Counted from the stretch's first letter, positions 31,765 to 40,929 are shown. The stretch is DNA of 49,037 bases from UMGS172 sp045587185 (GCA_045587185.1 JAZNBS010000022.1:1-49037); one strand, 5' to 3'. Numbers and translations: made by a program. Notes: generated from the sequence alone by a model not told the origin.

Positions 31765-32832
31765 ATGAAAACACCCGAGCAGATCCGTGGTATGGAATTT
31801 CAGAAATCTACAATGGGCGGATACAAGCAGAGTGATGTTGAACTTTTCTTGGAAGAAGTTGCATCGCAGATTGAGATACTTTTAAAACAAAAGAACGAGG
31901 CCGAGCGCAAACTCCAGGAATTAAGTAAAAAGGCACCTGAGGCCGCTTTGTCCACCGCCGGTATTCAGAGTGTTCTGGTAAATGCCCAAAGGGTTGCAGA
32001 GCAGGTTGTTGAGGATGCAAAGGCCAATGCCGAAAGCATTGAGAACGAGGCAAAAATCAAACTTAACGAGGCTGATGTAAGAGCAAAGGAAATTCTTGCC
32101 GAAGCCGAGAGTAAGGCTATACTTTTCGGTGAGACTGCTGAAATTGAGGCCGCAAAGATTATCGCCACCGCAAAAGCCGAGGCGGAGACCATCATTGCCG
32201 AGGCCAAGGAAAGCGTTGAACTTGAGCAGAAACTCTATGACCGTATGAAGATTGAGATAGCCGATTTCCGCAAAAAGGCCGCCGCACAGTGCGGTGCTTT
32301 GGTGGAACTTATCAATCAGTTGCCTGATGAGATCCCTTTTAATATTGAGCGTTCAAAGACCGTTCTTTCAACCGATTTCAGTGACCCCGCCCAACTGTTG
32401 AAAGCCGCTGTTGAGGCAAGACTTGCTAAAGAAATTGTCGAAAAACAGTCCGAATCCGAAGTGGCGGTTGCCGAGGACGAACCCGATGTGGAACAACCTG
32501 CGGTTGAAGAACCTGTCACCGAACTCACAATGGAAAAAATCATTCCCGACGAGCCAAAAGAGGATGCTGTGGTTATTGCCCCTGCCATAGACGATGTTGA
32601 GTTTGCAGATGAGCAGTTGTCTTTTGGAAATATTGCTTCAACAGAAGAGCCGTCCGAAGACGATGAACCCGAAGAGGACGAGGAAGAGGTCATTCCTTTC
32701 TCGGCTGCCGAGGAGGAGCCCGTACCGACTGTAAAGCCCAAGAGCCGTATCAGTTTCGGTGAAGATGATGACGATGATGACGACGACGAAGACGACGAGC
32801 CCAGACTTTTTTTCCGCCGCAAGAAAAAATAA
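31765..32832 (+). CDS. divIVA: DivIVA domain protein with acidic tail
   Basis: Coiled-coil scaffold that recognises curved membrane at poles and septa, 355 aa. The N-terminal lipid-binding domain is MKTPEQIRGMEFQKSTMGGY followed by KQSDVELFLEEV. A long coiled coil (about 30-190) is rich in Ala/Glu/Lys. The tail (about 225-355) is very acidic, with a run of eight Asp in ten residues near the end, and closes with basic FFRRKKK. Such a tail is longer than in Bacillus DivIVA and may bind partners. It has AGCGGAGG upstream and ends the yggS-sepF-ylmH-divIVA set. Confidence 0.92.
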   Translation: MKTPEQIRGMEFQKSTMGGYKQSDVELFLEEVASQIEILLKQKNEAERKLQELSKKAPEAALSTAGIQSVLVNAQRVAEQVVEDAKANAESIENEAKIKLNEADVRAKEILAEAESKAILFGETAEIEAAKIIATAKAEAETIIAEAKESVELEQKLYDRMKIEIADFRKKAAAQCGALVELINQLPDEIPFNIERSKTVLSTDFSDPAQLLKAAVEARLAKEIVEKQSESEVAVAEDEPDVEQPAVEEPVTELTMEKIIPDEPKEDAVVIAPAIDDVEFADEQLSFGNIASTEEPSEDDEPEEDEEEVIPFSAAEEEPVPTVKPKSRISFGEDDDDDDDDEDDEPRLFFRRKKK

Positions 32833-32845
32833 AAAGATAAAAAAC

Positions 32846-32876
32846 TTCTCACGGTGCAGATTTTGTGCCGTGAGAA
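32846..32876 (+). terminator. Hairpin after divIVA
   Basis: TTCTCACGG (32846-32854) pairs with CCGTGAGAA (32868-32876); the 13-nt interior can pair further. No T-run follows, so termination may be partial. A second weak stem (GCCGTTAAAA with TTTTGACGGC, about 32880-32910) overlaps the next promoter. Confidence 0.5.
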
Positions 32877-32902
32877 TGTGCCGTTAAAAAGGGTTTATAA
32901 TT

Positions 32903-32930
32903 TTGACGGCAATATATAGAAATTTATAGC
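32903..32930 (+). promoter_or_regulatory. Possible promoter of ileS
   Basis: -35 TTGACG (32903-32908), 16-bp spacer, -10 TATAGC (32925-32930). The 124-bp gap between divIVA and ileS is too short for a T-box leader and contains no T-box sequence. Confidence 0.4.
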
Positions 32931-32956
32931 ATTTAGCATAGATTGGAGATTTTGAA

Positions 32957-35734
32957 ATGGATTACAATCAGACCCTTAACCTGCCTCAAACCGAATTCCC
33001 TATGAGAGCAGGTCTGCCCGCCCGTGAGCCTGAGGCTTTGAAGGAATGGCAGGATAATGACATTTATGGAGAACTTATGAAGAAGAATGAGGGGAAACCG
33101 GCCTACATTCTGCACGACGGCCCTCCGTATGCCAACGGTGTTATCCATATGGGTACCGCTTTGAATAAATCTTTGAAGGATTTTGTTCTCCGTTACAAGA
33201 ATATGACGGGTTTCAAAGCACCTTATGTTCCCGGTTATGACACCCATGGTCTTCCCACCGAACTCAAGGCCCGTAAGAAGGCGGGAGTTGGTTCGGCTGC
33301 TCAAGTTTCGGCTTTGGAACTCCGCAAGATCTGCCGTGATTTTGCTTTAGGCTTTGTTGATGACCAAAGAAAACAGTTTGAGCGTCTTGGAATTTTGGGT
33401 GATTGGGCTGATCCTTATCTTACTTTGAAACCTGCATATGTTGCTAAGCAGGTTGAAATTTTCGGTAAAATGGCCGAAAAGGGTTACATTTATAAGGGAC
33501 TTAAACCGGTTTACTGGTGTCCCGAATGTCAGACTGCCCTTGCCGAGGCCGAGATCGAGTATGCCGAAGACCCATGCCACTCCATCTATGTGAAGTTCAA
33601 TGTTACCGATGATAAGGGCGTTTTGTCCAAACTCGGCGCTGAACTTGATAAAACCTATTTCGTAATCTGGACAACCACTACTTGGACTTTGCCTGCAAAC
33701 CTTGCCATTTGCGTAGGTCCTGACTATGACTACGGCGTTTATAAGGCAAACGGCGAGTACTATGTAATGGCAACCGAACTTGCCGCCAACTCGTTCAAGG
33801 CTGCAAAGATTGAAGAGTTTGAATTGCTTGGTACTGTCCGTGGCTCTGAACTTGAGTATATTAAGTGCGCTCATCCCTTTATCGACCGTGTTTCTTTGGT
33901 TATCGTCGGTAACCACGTTACTCTTGAAAGCGGTACAGGTTGTGTTCACACCGCACCCGGTCACGGTGTTGATGACTTTGAGGTCTGCCGTAACTACCCA
34001 GAGGTCGGTATGGTTGTCCCCGTTGACCATAAGGGCATTATGACTGCTGAAGCAGGCGAGTTTAAGGGCCTTACCACCGATCAGGCGAACAAGGCTATTG
34101 CTATTAAACTTGACGAAACAGGAAATCTGTTCGCTCTTGAGAAGATAATTCACCAGTATCCCCATTGTTGGCGTTGTAAGTCACCCATTCTTTTCCGCGC
34201 TACCGAGCAGTGGTTCTGCTCTATTTCCGCCTTTGCCGATAAGGCTATTGAGGAAATCAAGAAGGTTAAGTGGATCCCCGGTTGGGGTGAAGACCGTATC
34301 ACAGGTATGATTCGTGATAGAAGTGACTGGTGTATCTCCCGTCAGCGCACCTGGGGTGTCCCCATTCCGATTTTCTACTGTGAGGAATGCGGCAAAGAGG
34401 CCATCACTCCCGAAACTATTGCTAAAGTAGTTGACACTTTCCGTGCCGAGGGTGCCGACGCTTGGTATGCAAAGGAAGCAAAGGAACTTATGCCCGCCGG
34501 CTTTAAGTGTTCCTGCGGTTGCACTTCTTTCAAGAAAGAAACCGATATTATGGACGTTTGGTTTGACTCAGGAGTTTCCCACGCCGCCGTTTTGGACGAG
34601 CGTGACGAACTGTCTTCCCCTGCCGACCTTTACTTAGAGGGTGCAGACCAGTATCGCGGTTGGTTCCAGTCTTCACTATTGACGAGTGTTGCCGCTTACG
34701 GCAGAACACCCTACAAGACCGTTGTTACCCACGGTTGGGTTGTTGACGGAGAGGGAAAGAAGATGTCCAAGTCTATCGGCAACACCATCAATCCTGATGA
34801 AATTGTCGGTCAGTACGGTGCGGATATTCTCCGTCTTTGGGTTGCGTCGTCTGACTATCACGCTGATATCCGTATATCCAAGGATATTCTCAAGCAGTTG
34901 TCCGAAATCTACCGAAAGATTCGTAATACAGCTAGATTTATCTTGGGTTGTATCAGTGACTTTGACCCTGATAAGGATTCGGTTTCTGATGATAAACTTC
35001 ACGAGATGGACAAGTTCGCTTTGATGCGTCTTGACCAACTTGTTTCTGATTGCCGTGAGGCTTATGAGAATTTTGAATATCACCTCATTTTCCACGCAAT
35101 CCACAACTTCTGCGTGTTGGATATGTCCAACTTCTACCTCGATGCCGCTAAGGACAGACTTTATGTTGAGGGACAGAGTTCAGAGACCCGCCGTGCAGCA
35201 CAGACCACTATCTATAAGGTACTGCATACTCTGACACGTCTTATTGCTCCTATTTTGTCGTTCACTTCGGACGAAATCTGGAAGTTTATGCCTCACTATG
35301 CATCGGATGATGTCAGAAACGTTGTCCTTAACGATTTCCCTGAGGTTTCGGGAAAGGTTGATAATGCCTTTATCGAACGTTGGGAGAAAATTCACGCCAT
35401 TCGCGACGATGTTAAAAAGGCTCTGGAAGTTGCCCGTACCGATAAGGTTATCGGCGCTTCGCTTGAGGGTGCTGTTAAACTTTATGCGACAGGCGAAACC
35501 CTTGAGTTCCTGAAGTCCTGTGAGGATATTCTTGCGCTCTGTTTCATCGTTTCATCTGTTGAAATTGTTGATGGTGACGGCGGTCAACATAAGGGTGATA
35601 GCGGTATCGGTGTTACTGTTACCCACGCAGAAGGCGAGAAGTGTGAACGCTGTTGGAGTTTCTCCAAGACTGTTGGTGAGAATTCTGAGCATCCCACCCT
35701 TTGTGCACGTTGCCGCGCTATTATTTTAAAATAA
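32957..35734 (+). CDS. ileS: Isoleucyl-tRNA synthetase
   Basis: Class I aminoacyl-tRNA synthetase, 925 aa. The HIGH motif is HMGT in YANGVIHMGTALNK, and KMSKS is in GKKMSKSIGNT near residue 602. The editing domain has TTTWTLPANLAIC, and the C-terminal zinc site is CERCWSF with CARC, typical of the bacterial eubacterial-type enzyme. GGAG is 8 nt upstream of the ATG. In many Firmicutes ileS is under T-box control; none is visible here. Confidence 0.97.
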   Translation: MDYNQTLNLPQTEFPMRAGLPAREPEALKEWQDNDIYGELMKKNEGKPAYILHDGPPYANGVIHMGTALNKSLKDFVLRYKNMTGFKAPYVPGYDTHGLPTELKARKKAGVGSAAQVSALELRKICRDFALGFVDDQRKQFERLGILGDWADPYLTLKPAYVAKQVEIFGKMAEKGYIYKGLKPVYWCPECQTALAEAEIEYAEDPCHSIYVKFNVTDDKGVLSKLGAELDKTYFVIWTTTTWTLPANLAICVGPDYDYGVYKANGEYYVMATELAANSFKAAKIEEFELLGTVRGSELEYIKCAHPFIDRVSLVIVGNHVTLESGTGCVHTAPGHGVDDFEVCRNYPEVGMVVPVDHKGIMTAEAGEFKGLTTDQANKAIAIKLDETGNLFALEKIIHQYPHCWRCKSPILFRATEQWFCSISAFADKAIEEIKKVKWIPGWGEDRITGMIRDRSDWCISRQRTWGVPIPIFYCEECGKEAITPETIAKVVDTFRAEGADAWYAKEAKELMPAGFKCSCGCTSFKKETDIMDVWFDSGVSHAAVLDERDELSSPADLYLEGADQYRGWFQSSLLTSVAAYGRTPYKTVVTHGWVVDGEGKKMSKSIGNTINPDEIVGQYGADILRLWVASSDYHADIRISKDILKQLSEIYRKIRNTARFILGCISDFDPDKDSVSDDKLHEMDKFALMRLDQLVSDCREAYENFEYHLIFHAIHNFCVLDMSNFYLDAAKDRLYVEGQSSETRRAAQTTIYKVLHTLTRLIAPILSFTSDEIWKFMPHYASDDVRNVVLNDFPEVSGKVDNAFIERWEKIHAIRDDVKKALEVARTDKVIGASLEGAVKLYATGETLEFLKSCEDILALCFIVSSVEIVDGDGGQHKGDSGIGVTVTHAEGEKCERCWSFSKTVGENSEHPTLCARCRAIILK

Positions 35735-35749
35735 TATTTAGGAGTAATT

Positions 35750-36310
35750 ATGTCTGCTGTTTTAGCCATAATTTGTGGTCTTTTGGTCACAGGTGTTGAC
35801 CAACTAACCAAATACCTTGTCACGGTCAATATGGACTTGAATGAGGTCATCCCTGTGATTCCGGGGTTGATAAATTTCAACCGAATCCCTCCCAATGCAG
35901 GTGCGGCATTCGGAATGTTTCAAGGTCAGACATGGTTTCTGATAACCGTGACGGGAGTGGTTATGATAATCTGCATCGCAATGCTGATAAGAAAAACCTT
36001 TGACAGCAAGTTGATGTTCTGGGCGCTTTGTTTAGTGCTTGGCGGCGGTGTAGGCAATCTTATCGACCGAATTTTCCGCGGCGGCAGTGTTGTTGATTTT
36101 TTGGAATTCGGCTTTTTTGAGTTCCCTGTGTTCAACGTTGCTGATATTGCGGTGTGCATCGGCGCAGGACTTATTGTGCTGTATTTTATAATGGATTTTA
36201 TTAAGGATGCCCGTAGCAAAAACACTAATATAGGCAAGATAAATGCCGAGGAAGACAGTGTGATTGAGCAGGAAAATGCCAATGTGGGCAAAGAGACCGA
36301 TGGAAACTAA
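35750..36310 (+). CDS. lspA: Lipoprotein signal peptidase (LspA)
   Basis: Membrane aspartyl protease that cleaves signal peptides of lipoproteins, such as the binding protein at 13209. 186 aa with four transmembrane segments. Catalytic aspartates lie in GNLIDRIFRGGSVVDF and FNVADIAVCIG; NAGAAFGMF is the conserved N-x-G-A-A-F motif. A charged tail of about 30 residues extends beyond the usual length. AGGAG upstream; the 3' end overlaps rluD by 11 bp. Confidence 0.96.
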   Translation: MSAVLAIICGLLVTGVDQLTKYLVTVNMDLNEVIPVIPGLINFNRIPPNAGAAFGMFQGQTWFLITVTGVVMIICIAMLIRKTFDSKLMFWALCLVLGGGVGNLIDRIFRGGSVVDFLEFGFFEFPVFNVADIAVCIGAGLIVLYFIMDFIKDARSKNTNIGKINAEEDSVIEQENANVGKETDGN

Positions 36311-37208
36311 GGTTACGGTCTGTGAAGAAAACGGTATAAGACTTGATGCCTTTGTGTCGGCGCAGTGTGGTATTTCAAGATCTTTGGCGGCCGATGTAAT
36401 CGACCAAGGATTGGTTACCGTTAACGGCAAAGTTTCGAAAAAAAGCGCAAAATTGTCGTTTGGCGATAATGTTGAGGTTCAAATGCCTGATTTAACCGAA
36501 CCTGATGCCGTACCGCAGAATATTCCCCTCGATATTGTATATGAGGATGCCGATTTGCTTGTGATCAATAAGCCGAAAGGTATGGTCGTCCACCCAGCAC
36601 CCGGCAATCCCGACGGAACGTTGGTTAATGCACTGTTGTTCCATTGCAAAGGCAGTTTGTCGGGCATAAACGGTGTCTTGCGACCCGGTATCGTACATAG
36701 GATAGACAAGGACACAAGCGGTCTTTTGATTGTTGCTAAGAACGATAAGTCGCATAACCACCTTGCCGAACAGATAAAGGAACACAGTTTTACCCGTGAG
36801 TACCGTGCAGTTGTTTACGGCAACGTGAAGAACGATGTAGGCACTGTTGATGCGCCTATTGGTCGCGACCCCAAAAACCGTCAGCGGATGGCGGTGGTGT
36901 ATGTTAATTCCAAGCCTGCCGTTACCCATTATGAGGTCTTGAAGCGGTATGAGGGCTTCACCTTAATGAAATTCCGCCTTGAGACAGGCCGAACACATCA
37001 GATAAGGGTTCATATGGCATCAATAGGTCATCCGTTGGCAGGTGACCCTGTTTACGGGCCCAAAAAGGTCATAACAAGCCTTGAGGGGCAATGTCTTCAC
37101 GCGGGGCTTATCGGTTTCACACATCCCAAAACGGGTAAATATATGGAATTTTCAAGTGAAATTCCTCAATATTTCATTGAATATATAAAAACTTTAAAAG
37201 AAGTTTAG
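36300..37208 (+). CDS. rluD: RluD-family 23S rRNA pseudouridine synthase
   Basis: RluA/RluC/RluD-type enzyme, 302 aa. An N-terminal S4 domain (LDAFVSAQCGISRSLAADVI) precedes the catalytic domain with the active-site Asp in HRIDKDTSGLLIVAKN, and RTHQIRVHMASIGHP near the C-terminus. The start ATG 36300 lies within the last codons of lspA; lspA-rluD is a widespread pair in Firmicutes (YlyB type). The exact target uridines are not determined. Confidence 0.93.
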   Translation: METKVTVCEENGIRLDAFVSAQCGISRSLAADVIDQGLVTVNGKVSKKSAKLSFGDNVEVQMPDLTEPDAVPQNIPLDIVYEDADLLVINKPKGMVVHPAPGNPDGTLVNALLFHCKGSLSGINGVLRPGIVHRIDKDTSGLLIVAKNDKSHNHLAEQIKEHSFTREYRAVVYGNVKNDVGTVDAPIGRDPKNRQRMAVVYVNSKPAVTHYEVLKRYEGFTLMKFRLETGRTHQIRVHMASIGHPLAGDPVYGPKKVITSLEGQCLHAGLIGFTHPKTGKYMEFSSEIPQYFIEYIKTLKEV

Positions 37209-37229
37209 GATTATTTCAGGAGGTTTAAA

Positions 37230-38066
37230 ATGAACGAGCAGAGGAAGAAAGAACTCAAGAAGTACTCTCTTGAGGCAAGAAAGCAGATTATTATAGGTAC
37301 CAACAATGCCAAGTCGGGTCATCCGGGTGGTTCTCTATCCTGTACCGATATACTCACCTATTTGTATTTCGATAAAATGAATATAGACCCCAAGAATCCC
37401 GATATGCCTGACCGTGACCGCCTTGTGCTTTCCAAAGGTCATGCCGCACCCGCACTTTACAGTGTTCTGGCAGTCCGCGGTTTCTTCTCTACAGATGAAA
37501 TCAAGAAACTCAGAAAACCTTATGCTATTCTTCAGGGTCATCCTGACAAGAAGCACATCCCCGGTGTGGATATGTCATCAGGCTCTTTGGGTCAGGGCAT
37601 TTCAGCCGCCGCAGGTATGGCTCTCTCGGCTAAGCATTTTGGCGATAATTACCGCGTATACGCTATCATCGGTGACGGTGAATCGGAAGAGGGTCAGGTT
37701 TGGGAGGCCGCAATGTTCGCCGCCCACAAGAAACTCAACAACCTTACCGTTTTTGTTGACTTGAACGGATTGCAGATTGACGGTACTATTGAAGATGTCA
37801 ACTCTCCTCTGCCGCTTGACAAAAAGTTTGAAGCATTCAACTGGAATGTTATCGTAATCGACGGACACAATTTTGACGAGATTGAGGCTGCTGTTGCCGC
37901 CGCCGAGAAGTGTACCGACCGTCCTACCGCAATCATCGCCAATACCGTTAAGGGTAAGGACGTTTCCTTTATGGAAAACCAAATCAGTTGGCACGGTTCG
38001 GCTCCTAACGATGAGCAGACCGCACAGGCTCTGGCAGAACTCGATGCAAAGATTGCCGCACTTTAA
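37230..38066 (+). CDS. Transketolase, N-terminal subunit
   Basis: First half of a split transketolase of the pentose phosphate pathway, 278 aa. It holds the TPP-binding region: KSGHPGGSLSCTDILTYLYF near residues 28-47, SKGHAAPALY, and IIGDGESEEGQVWEA with the GDG metal-TPP motif. GGAGG is 7 nt before the ATG. The C-terminal subunit follows after 17 nt. Confidence 0.95.
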   Translation: MNEQRKKELKKYSLEARKQIIIGTNNAKSGHPGGSLSCTDILTYLYFDKMNIDPKNPDMPDRDRLVLSKGHAAPALYSVLAVRGFFSTDEIKKLRKPYAILQGHPDKKHIPGVDMSSGSLGQGISAAAGMALSAKHFGDNYRVYAIIGDGESEEGQVWEAAMFAAHKKLNNLTVFVDLNGLQIDGTIEDVNSPLPLDKKFEAFNWNVIVIDGHNFDEIEAAVAAAEKCTDRPTAIIANTVKGKDVSFMENQISWHGSAPNDEQTAQALAELDAKIAAL

Positions 38067-38083
38067 TAGAGGAGGACGAACTA

Positions 38084-39031
38084 ATGGCTGAAGTTAAGAA
38101 TATTGCAACCAGAGACGCATACGGTGCCGCCCTGTGCGAACTCGCAGAAAAAACAGAAGATTTTGTTGTTTTGGACGCTGACCTTGCCGCCGCAACCAAG
38201 ACAGGTGTATTTAAAAAGGCATATCCTGAGCGTTTTTATAACTGCGGTATCGCTGAACAGAATTTGATGAGTGTTGCTGCAGGTTTTGCCGCAACAGGTA
38301 AAACCGTTTTCGCAAGTTCTTTTGCTATGTTTGCCGCAGGTCGCGCTTTTGAACAGGTCAGAAACTCTATCGGCTACCCCCATCTCAATGTAAAGATTGG
38401 CGCAACCCACGCGGGCATCTCGGTCGGTGAGGACGGTGCAACCCATCAGTGTTGTGAGGATATCGCATTGATGAGAACTATTCCCGGCATGACCATTATA
38501 AATCCTGCTGATGCTGTTGAGGCTCGACAGGCTGTTCTTGCCGCTGCAGAGATGGATGGTCCTGTTTATATGCGATTTGGCCGTCTTGCTGTGCCTGTTG
38601 TTTTTGATGATGATTATAAGTTCGAAATCGGCAAGGGTGTTGAGCTTAAAAGCGGTACCGATGTTACGGTTATTGCAACAGGACTTATGGTAAAAGAGGC
38701 TTTGGAGGCTTACGAGCTTTTGGCCGCCGAGGGCATTAGTGCTAGAATTGTTAACATGGCTACCATTAAGCCAATCGACCGCGATATCATTATAAAGGCT
38801 GCAAAGGAAACCGGTGCTATTGTTACCGCTGAGGAGCATTCCGTTATCGGTGGTCTTGGCTCTGCTGTGGCTGAGGTCGTTTGTGAGGAGTGCCCTGTTC
38901 CTGTAGTTAAGGTTGGTGTTCAGGATACCTTTGGTATGTCGGGTCCTGCAAATGAACTGCTTGATATCTTTGGACTCCGTGCTAAAGACATTGTAGAAAA
39001 GGCAAAGCAGGCTATTGCTAAGAAAAAATAA
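38084..39031 (+). CDS. Transketolase, C-terminal subunit
   Basis: Second half of split transketolase, 315 aa, containing the pyrimidine-binding and C-terminal domains. The proton-relay Glu is in CGIAEQNLMSVAAGFAATGK; the substrate-phosphate region is HAGISVGEDGATHQ. GAGGA precedes the ATG at normal distance. With the N-terminal subunit it supplies ribose and erythrose phosphates, a function unlinked to the neighbours. Confidence 0.95.
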   Translation: MAEVKNIATRDAYGAALCELAEKTEDFVVLDADLAAATKTGVFKKAYPERFYNCGIAEQNLMSVAAGFAATGKTVFASSFAMFAAGRAFEQVRNSIGYPHLNVKIGATHAGISVGEDGATHQCCEDIALMRTIPGMTIINPADAVEARQAVLAAAEMDGPVYMRFGRLAVPVVFDDDYKFEIGKGVELKSGTDVTVIATGLMVKEALEAYELLAAEGISARIVNMATIKPIDRDIIIKAAKETGAIVTAEEHSVIGGLGSAVAEVVCEECPVPVVKVGVQDTFGMSGPANELLDIFGLRAKDIVEKAKQAIAKKK

Positions 39032-39050
39032 TGTAATTATGAAAATAATA

Positions 39051-39097
39051 AAAAGCTGTCGCAAGTGATTTTTCACGCGCGACAGCTTTTTTTAAAA
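39051..39097 (+). terminator. Strong terminator of the housekeeping block
   Basis: AAAAGCTGTCGC (39051-39062) pairs with GCGACAGCTTTT (39079-39090), with an inner GTG/CAC pair of the loop, followed by further T residues. A-tract and T-tract on both sides allow bidirectional action. Confidence 0.9.
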
Positions 39098-39164
39098 AAA
39101 TAAAGCTATCTATAATGACTGCGACTGTAGTCTAAAAAATTATATATTATTTTTTTGGGAAATG

Positions 39165-39193
39165 TTGCATTTGGCTTAACTGAAAACTTATAT
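39165..39193 (+). promoter_or_regulatory. Predicted promoter of the sigma/anti-sigma operon
   Basis: -35 TTGCAT (39165-39170), 17-bp spacer, -10 TTATAT (39188-39193). It reads as a sigma-A promoter; no clear ECF-type motif was spotted that would prove autoregulation. Confidence 0.5.
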
Positions 39194-39223
39194 TAGTAGC
39201 AGTGGTAAATCGGAGGTGATAAA

Positions 39224-39805
39224 GTGAAAAACAATCCGATTAATAATTCGGAATTAGAGAAGTACATTAAGCGTATTTCGATAGGCGACCAAAACGCATT
39301 ACGACAACTATATGAAGTTTATAAAACACCTATTTATCTTTTTGCTATGTCAATAACGAAAAATAATCAATTTGCCGAAGATGCTATGCAGGACACATTT
39401 ATAAATATTATGACATATGCCAAAAGCTATCAAGCGGGTACAAATCCAAAGGCTTGGATTTTCACAATTTGTAAACATGCAAGTTTGAAGGTTATAAGAA
39501 ATTCTCATCAAAATAATACCGTTAATATCGAAAACTTTGAAAATAATCTTTATTCCACTTGTATAAACACAATTGAAGACTCAATAGACAGTATCGAGTC
39601 TCTGAAGGTATTAGATTATGTCGAACTGCAAATCGTATTACTGTATTTATATGGAGGATTAAAACAAACCGAGATAGCCTCAACGTTAGAACTCCCCTAC
39701 CTTAAAATCAGGTCTAAATACTATTGTGCGATTCGTAAATTGAAACAATATTATAAAGAAAGGAACAAACTTTATGACAAACCAGAGCATGTGGAACAAT
39801 CTTAA
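39224..39805 (+). CDS. RNA polymerase sigma-70 family factor (ECF type)
   Basis: Alternative sigma factor, 193 aa, with region 2 (LRQLYEVYKTPIYLFAMSIT and AEDAMQDTFINI) and region 4 (LLYLYGGLKQTEIASTLELP) and no region 3, as in ECF sigmas. The start is GTG 39224 with GGAGGTGAT, a near-perfect ribosome binding site. The following gene encodes a membrane protein overlapping by 32 bp, the usual arrangement of a sigma factor and its anti-sigma. AT-rich base use differs from the preceding block. The signal sensed is unknown. Confidence 0.88.
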   Translation: MKNNPINNSELEKYIKRISIGDQNALRQLYEVYKTPIYLFAMSITKNNQFAEDAMQDTFINIMTYAKSYQAGTNPKAWIFTICKHASLKVIRNSHQNNTVNIENFENNLYSTCINTIEDSIDSIESLKVLDYVELQIVLLYLYGGLKQTEIASTLELPYLKIRSKYYCAIRKLKQYYKERNKLYDKPEHVEQS

Positions 39806-40751
39806 ATCAGATATATCAATTATTACCGTACCGGATGTTTGGGACAAAATCAAAGACATCAAAACAAAAGAAAATTTTTCAGTTGACCTTGTTCCTTACA
39901 AGGCGAAAAGATACTGGGCTGTGATTACTGCCTCGGTTACCATTGTGGTTTTTGCTGTTGCTTTTCTTATAAATTACAATTATTCAGGTGACCAATCATC
40001 ACCCATGTATACTATAAGCAACCAAGAAAGTTCTCTAAATGTCGAAACGCTATATGTTTTAAAGAACAAAAAATTTCACGGCGAGCTTAACAAAACACAA
40101 AAGTCATCCAACACAATTAAAGCTGTTTTACTGACATATACCGATGCTGACAATATTGAAAATATTTATGAAGATAACAAATATTTATATCATTTTAACA
40201 ATGATGGTGAAGTTATCGAAATGGCATCAATAAGCAATAAAAACTCAGACAAAGAATATGCAGACCGAAGCACTATTTCAACAATAGTTGCGCAAATTTT
40301 TGAACAATATTTGCCTAATGCAAAACAAAGCGATTACGTTGTTAACATTGAGGAAAATGAAAATTCTTATCCCCAATGGACTGTTACTGCTAAGTTGATG
40401 AAGAATGACATTTGTGTTTCAAAAATCTTTATGACATTTAATTCTAAAGGTGATTTATTACAACTGATTTTACCGAGCACGCCTTTAGAAGAATTAAATC
40501 AAGCGGGAATGACACGAATGATTGAAATAGGTATTAACGAAGCTGTAAAAGATAAGTACGGTTTATCATCTGACCGTAACGATTATAAAAATATAAGCAT
40601 GGAAATCAAAAACTCTGCTGAAAATGGCGCATATTGTAATATTAAATTTGATTATGTACCGTTAAAGGCGTATCCTCAATGCACATCAGCATTTGCGCTG
40701 GATATTAATATTTCTACCGGTGAAATATTAGAGGTTTATATGTATAAATAG
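39774..40751 (+). CDS. Membrane protein, probable anti-sigma factor
   Basis: 325 aa: about 45 cytoplasmic residues (WNNLKSDISIITVPDVWDKI), one transmembrane helix (YWAVITASVTIVVFAVAFLI, near 46-65) and a large extracytoplasmic domain of about 255 residues without recognised motif. It has no obvious zinc HxxxCxxC anti-sigma motif. The call rests on topology and a 32-bp overlap with the sigma gene. AAAGGAA upstream supports ATG 39774. Confidence 0.6.
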   Translation: MTNQSMWNNLKSDISIITVPDVWDKIKDIKTKENFSVDLVPYKAKRYWAVITASVTIVVFAVAFLINYNYSGDQSSPMYTISNQESSLNVETLYVLKNKKFHGELNKTQKSSNTIKAVLLTYTDADNIENIYEDNKYLYHFNNDGEVIEMASISNKNSDKEYADRSTISTIVAQIFEQYLPNAKQSDYVVNIEENENSYPQWTVTAKLMKNDICVSKIFMTFNSKGDLLQLILPSTPLEELNQAGMTRMIEIGINEAVKDKYGLSSDRNDYKNISMEIKNSAENGAYCNIKFDYVPLKAYPQCTSAFALDINISTGEILEVYMYK

Positions 40752-40757
40752 CAAAAA

Positions 40758-40790
40758 GCCACACTTCACTCCTTAATTTCGAAGTGTGGC
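40758..40790. terminator. Hairpin after the anti-sigma gene
   Basis: GCCACACTTC (40758-40767) pairs with GAAGTGTGGC (40781-40790). Five A precede the stem, so the T-run is on the minus strand; rightward termination would be weak. Confidence 0.6.
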
Positions 40791-40880
40791 ATTATGTAGT
40801 TTAAAGAGAGGAGGCTGTAGATTTAAATGCTCTTAGTTAAAGTAAATAAATCCAATAAATAATAGCTCCGTTAAAATTCA

Positions 40881-40929
40881 GTAAAAAAATCATGACTATC
40901 GGTATAACCGGTAGTCATGATTTTTTTAC
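40881..40929. terminator. Very long bidirectional terminator
   Basis: A 23-bp stem (40881-40903 with 40907-40929, one G-T pair) closes a 3-nt loop. Left arm begins GTAAAAAAATCATGACTATC; the right arm ends in seven T. It separates the rightward sigma operon from the leftward GtrA operon and ends both. The gap 40791-40880 holds only a doubtful 11-codon ORF at 40829 behind GGAGG. Confidence 0.88.

Noticed and set aside
32316..32852. Serine-rich 178-codon minus frame
   Set aside because: Ser runs are the reverse complement of the Asp/Glu-coding tail of divIVA.
32833..32956. Possible T-box riboswitch before ileS
   Set aside because: The gap is only 124 nt and no T-box sequence or antiterminator fold is visible.
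33347..34165. 272-codon open frame on the minus strand
   Set aside because: Antisense shadow of ileS, caused by codon bias; no RBS and no known motif.
38081..39076. 331-codon open frame on the minus strand
   Set aside because: Antisense to the transketolase C-terminal subunit, which is clearly coding; the minus product is low-complexity and motif-free.
40829..40864. 11-codon ORF MLLVKVNKSNK behind GGAGG
   Set aside because: Spacing to the RBS is long and the peptide is too short to support; noted only in the terminator entry.
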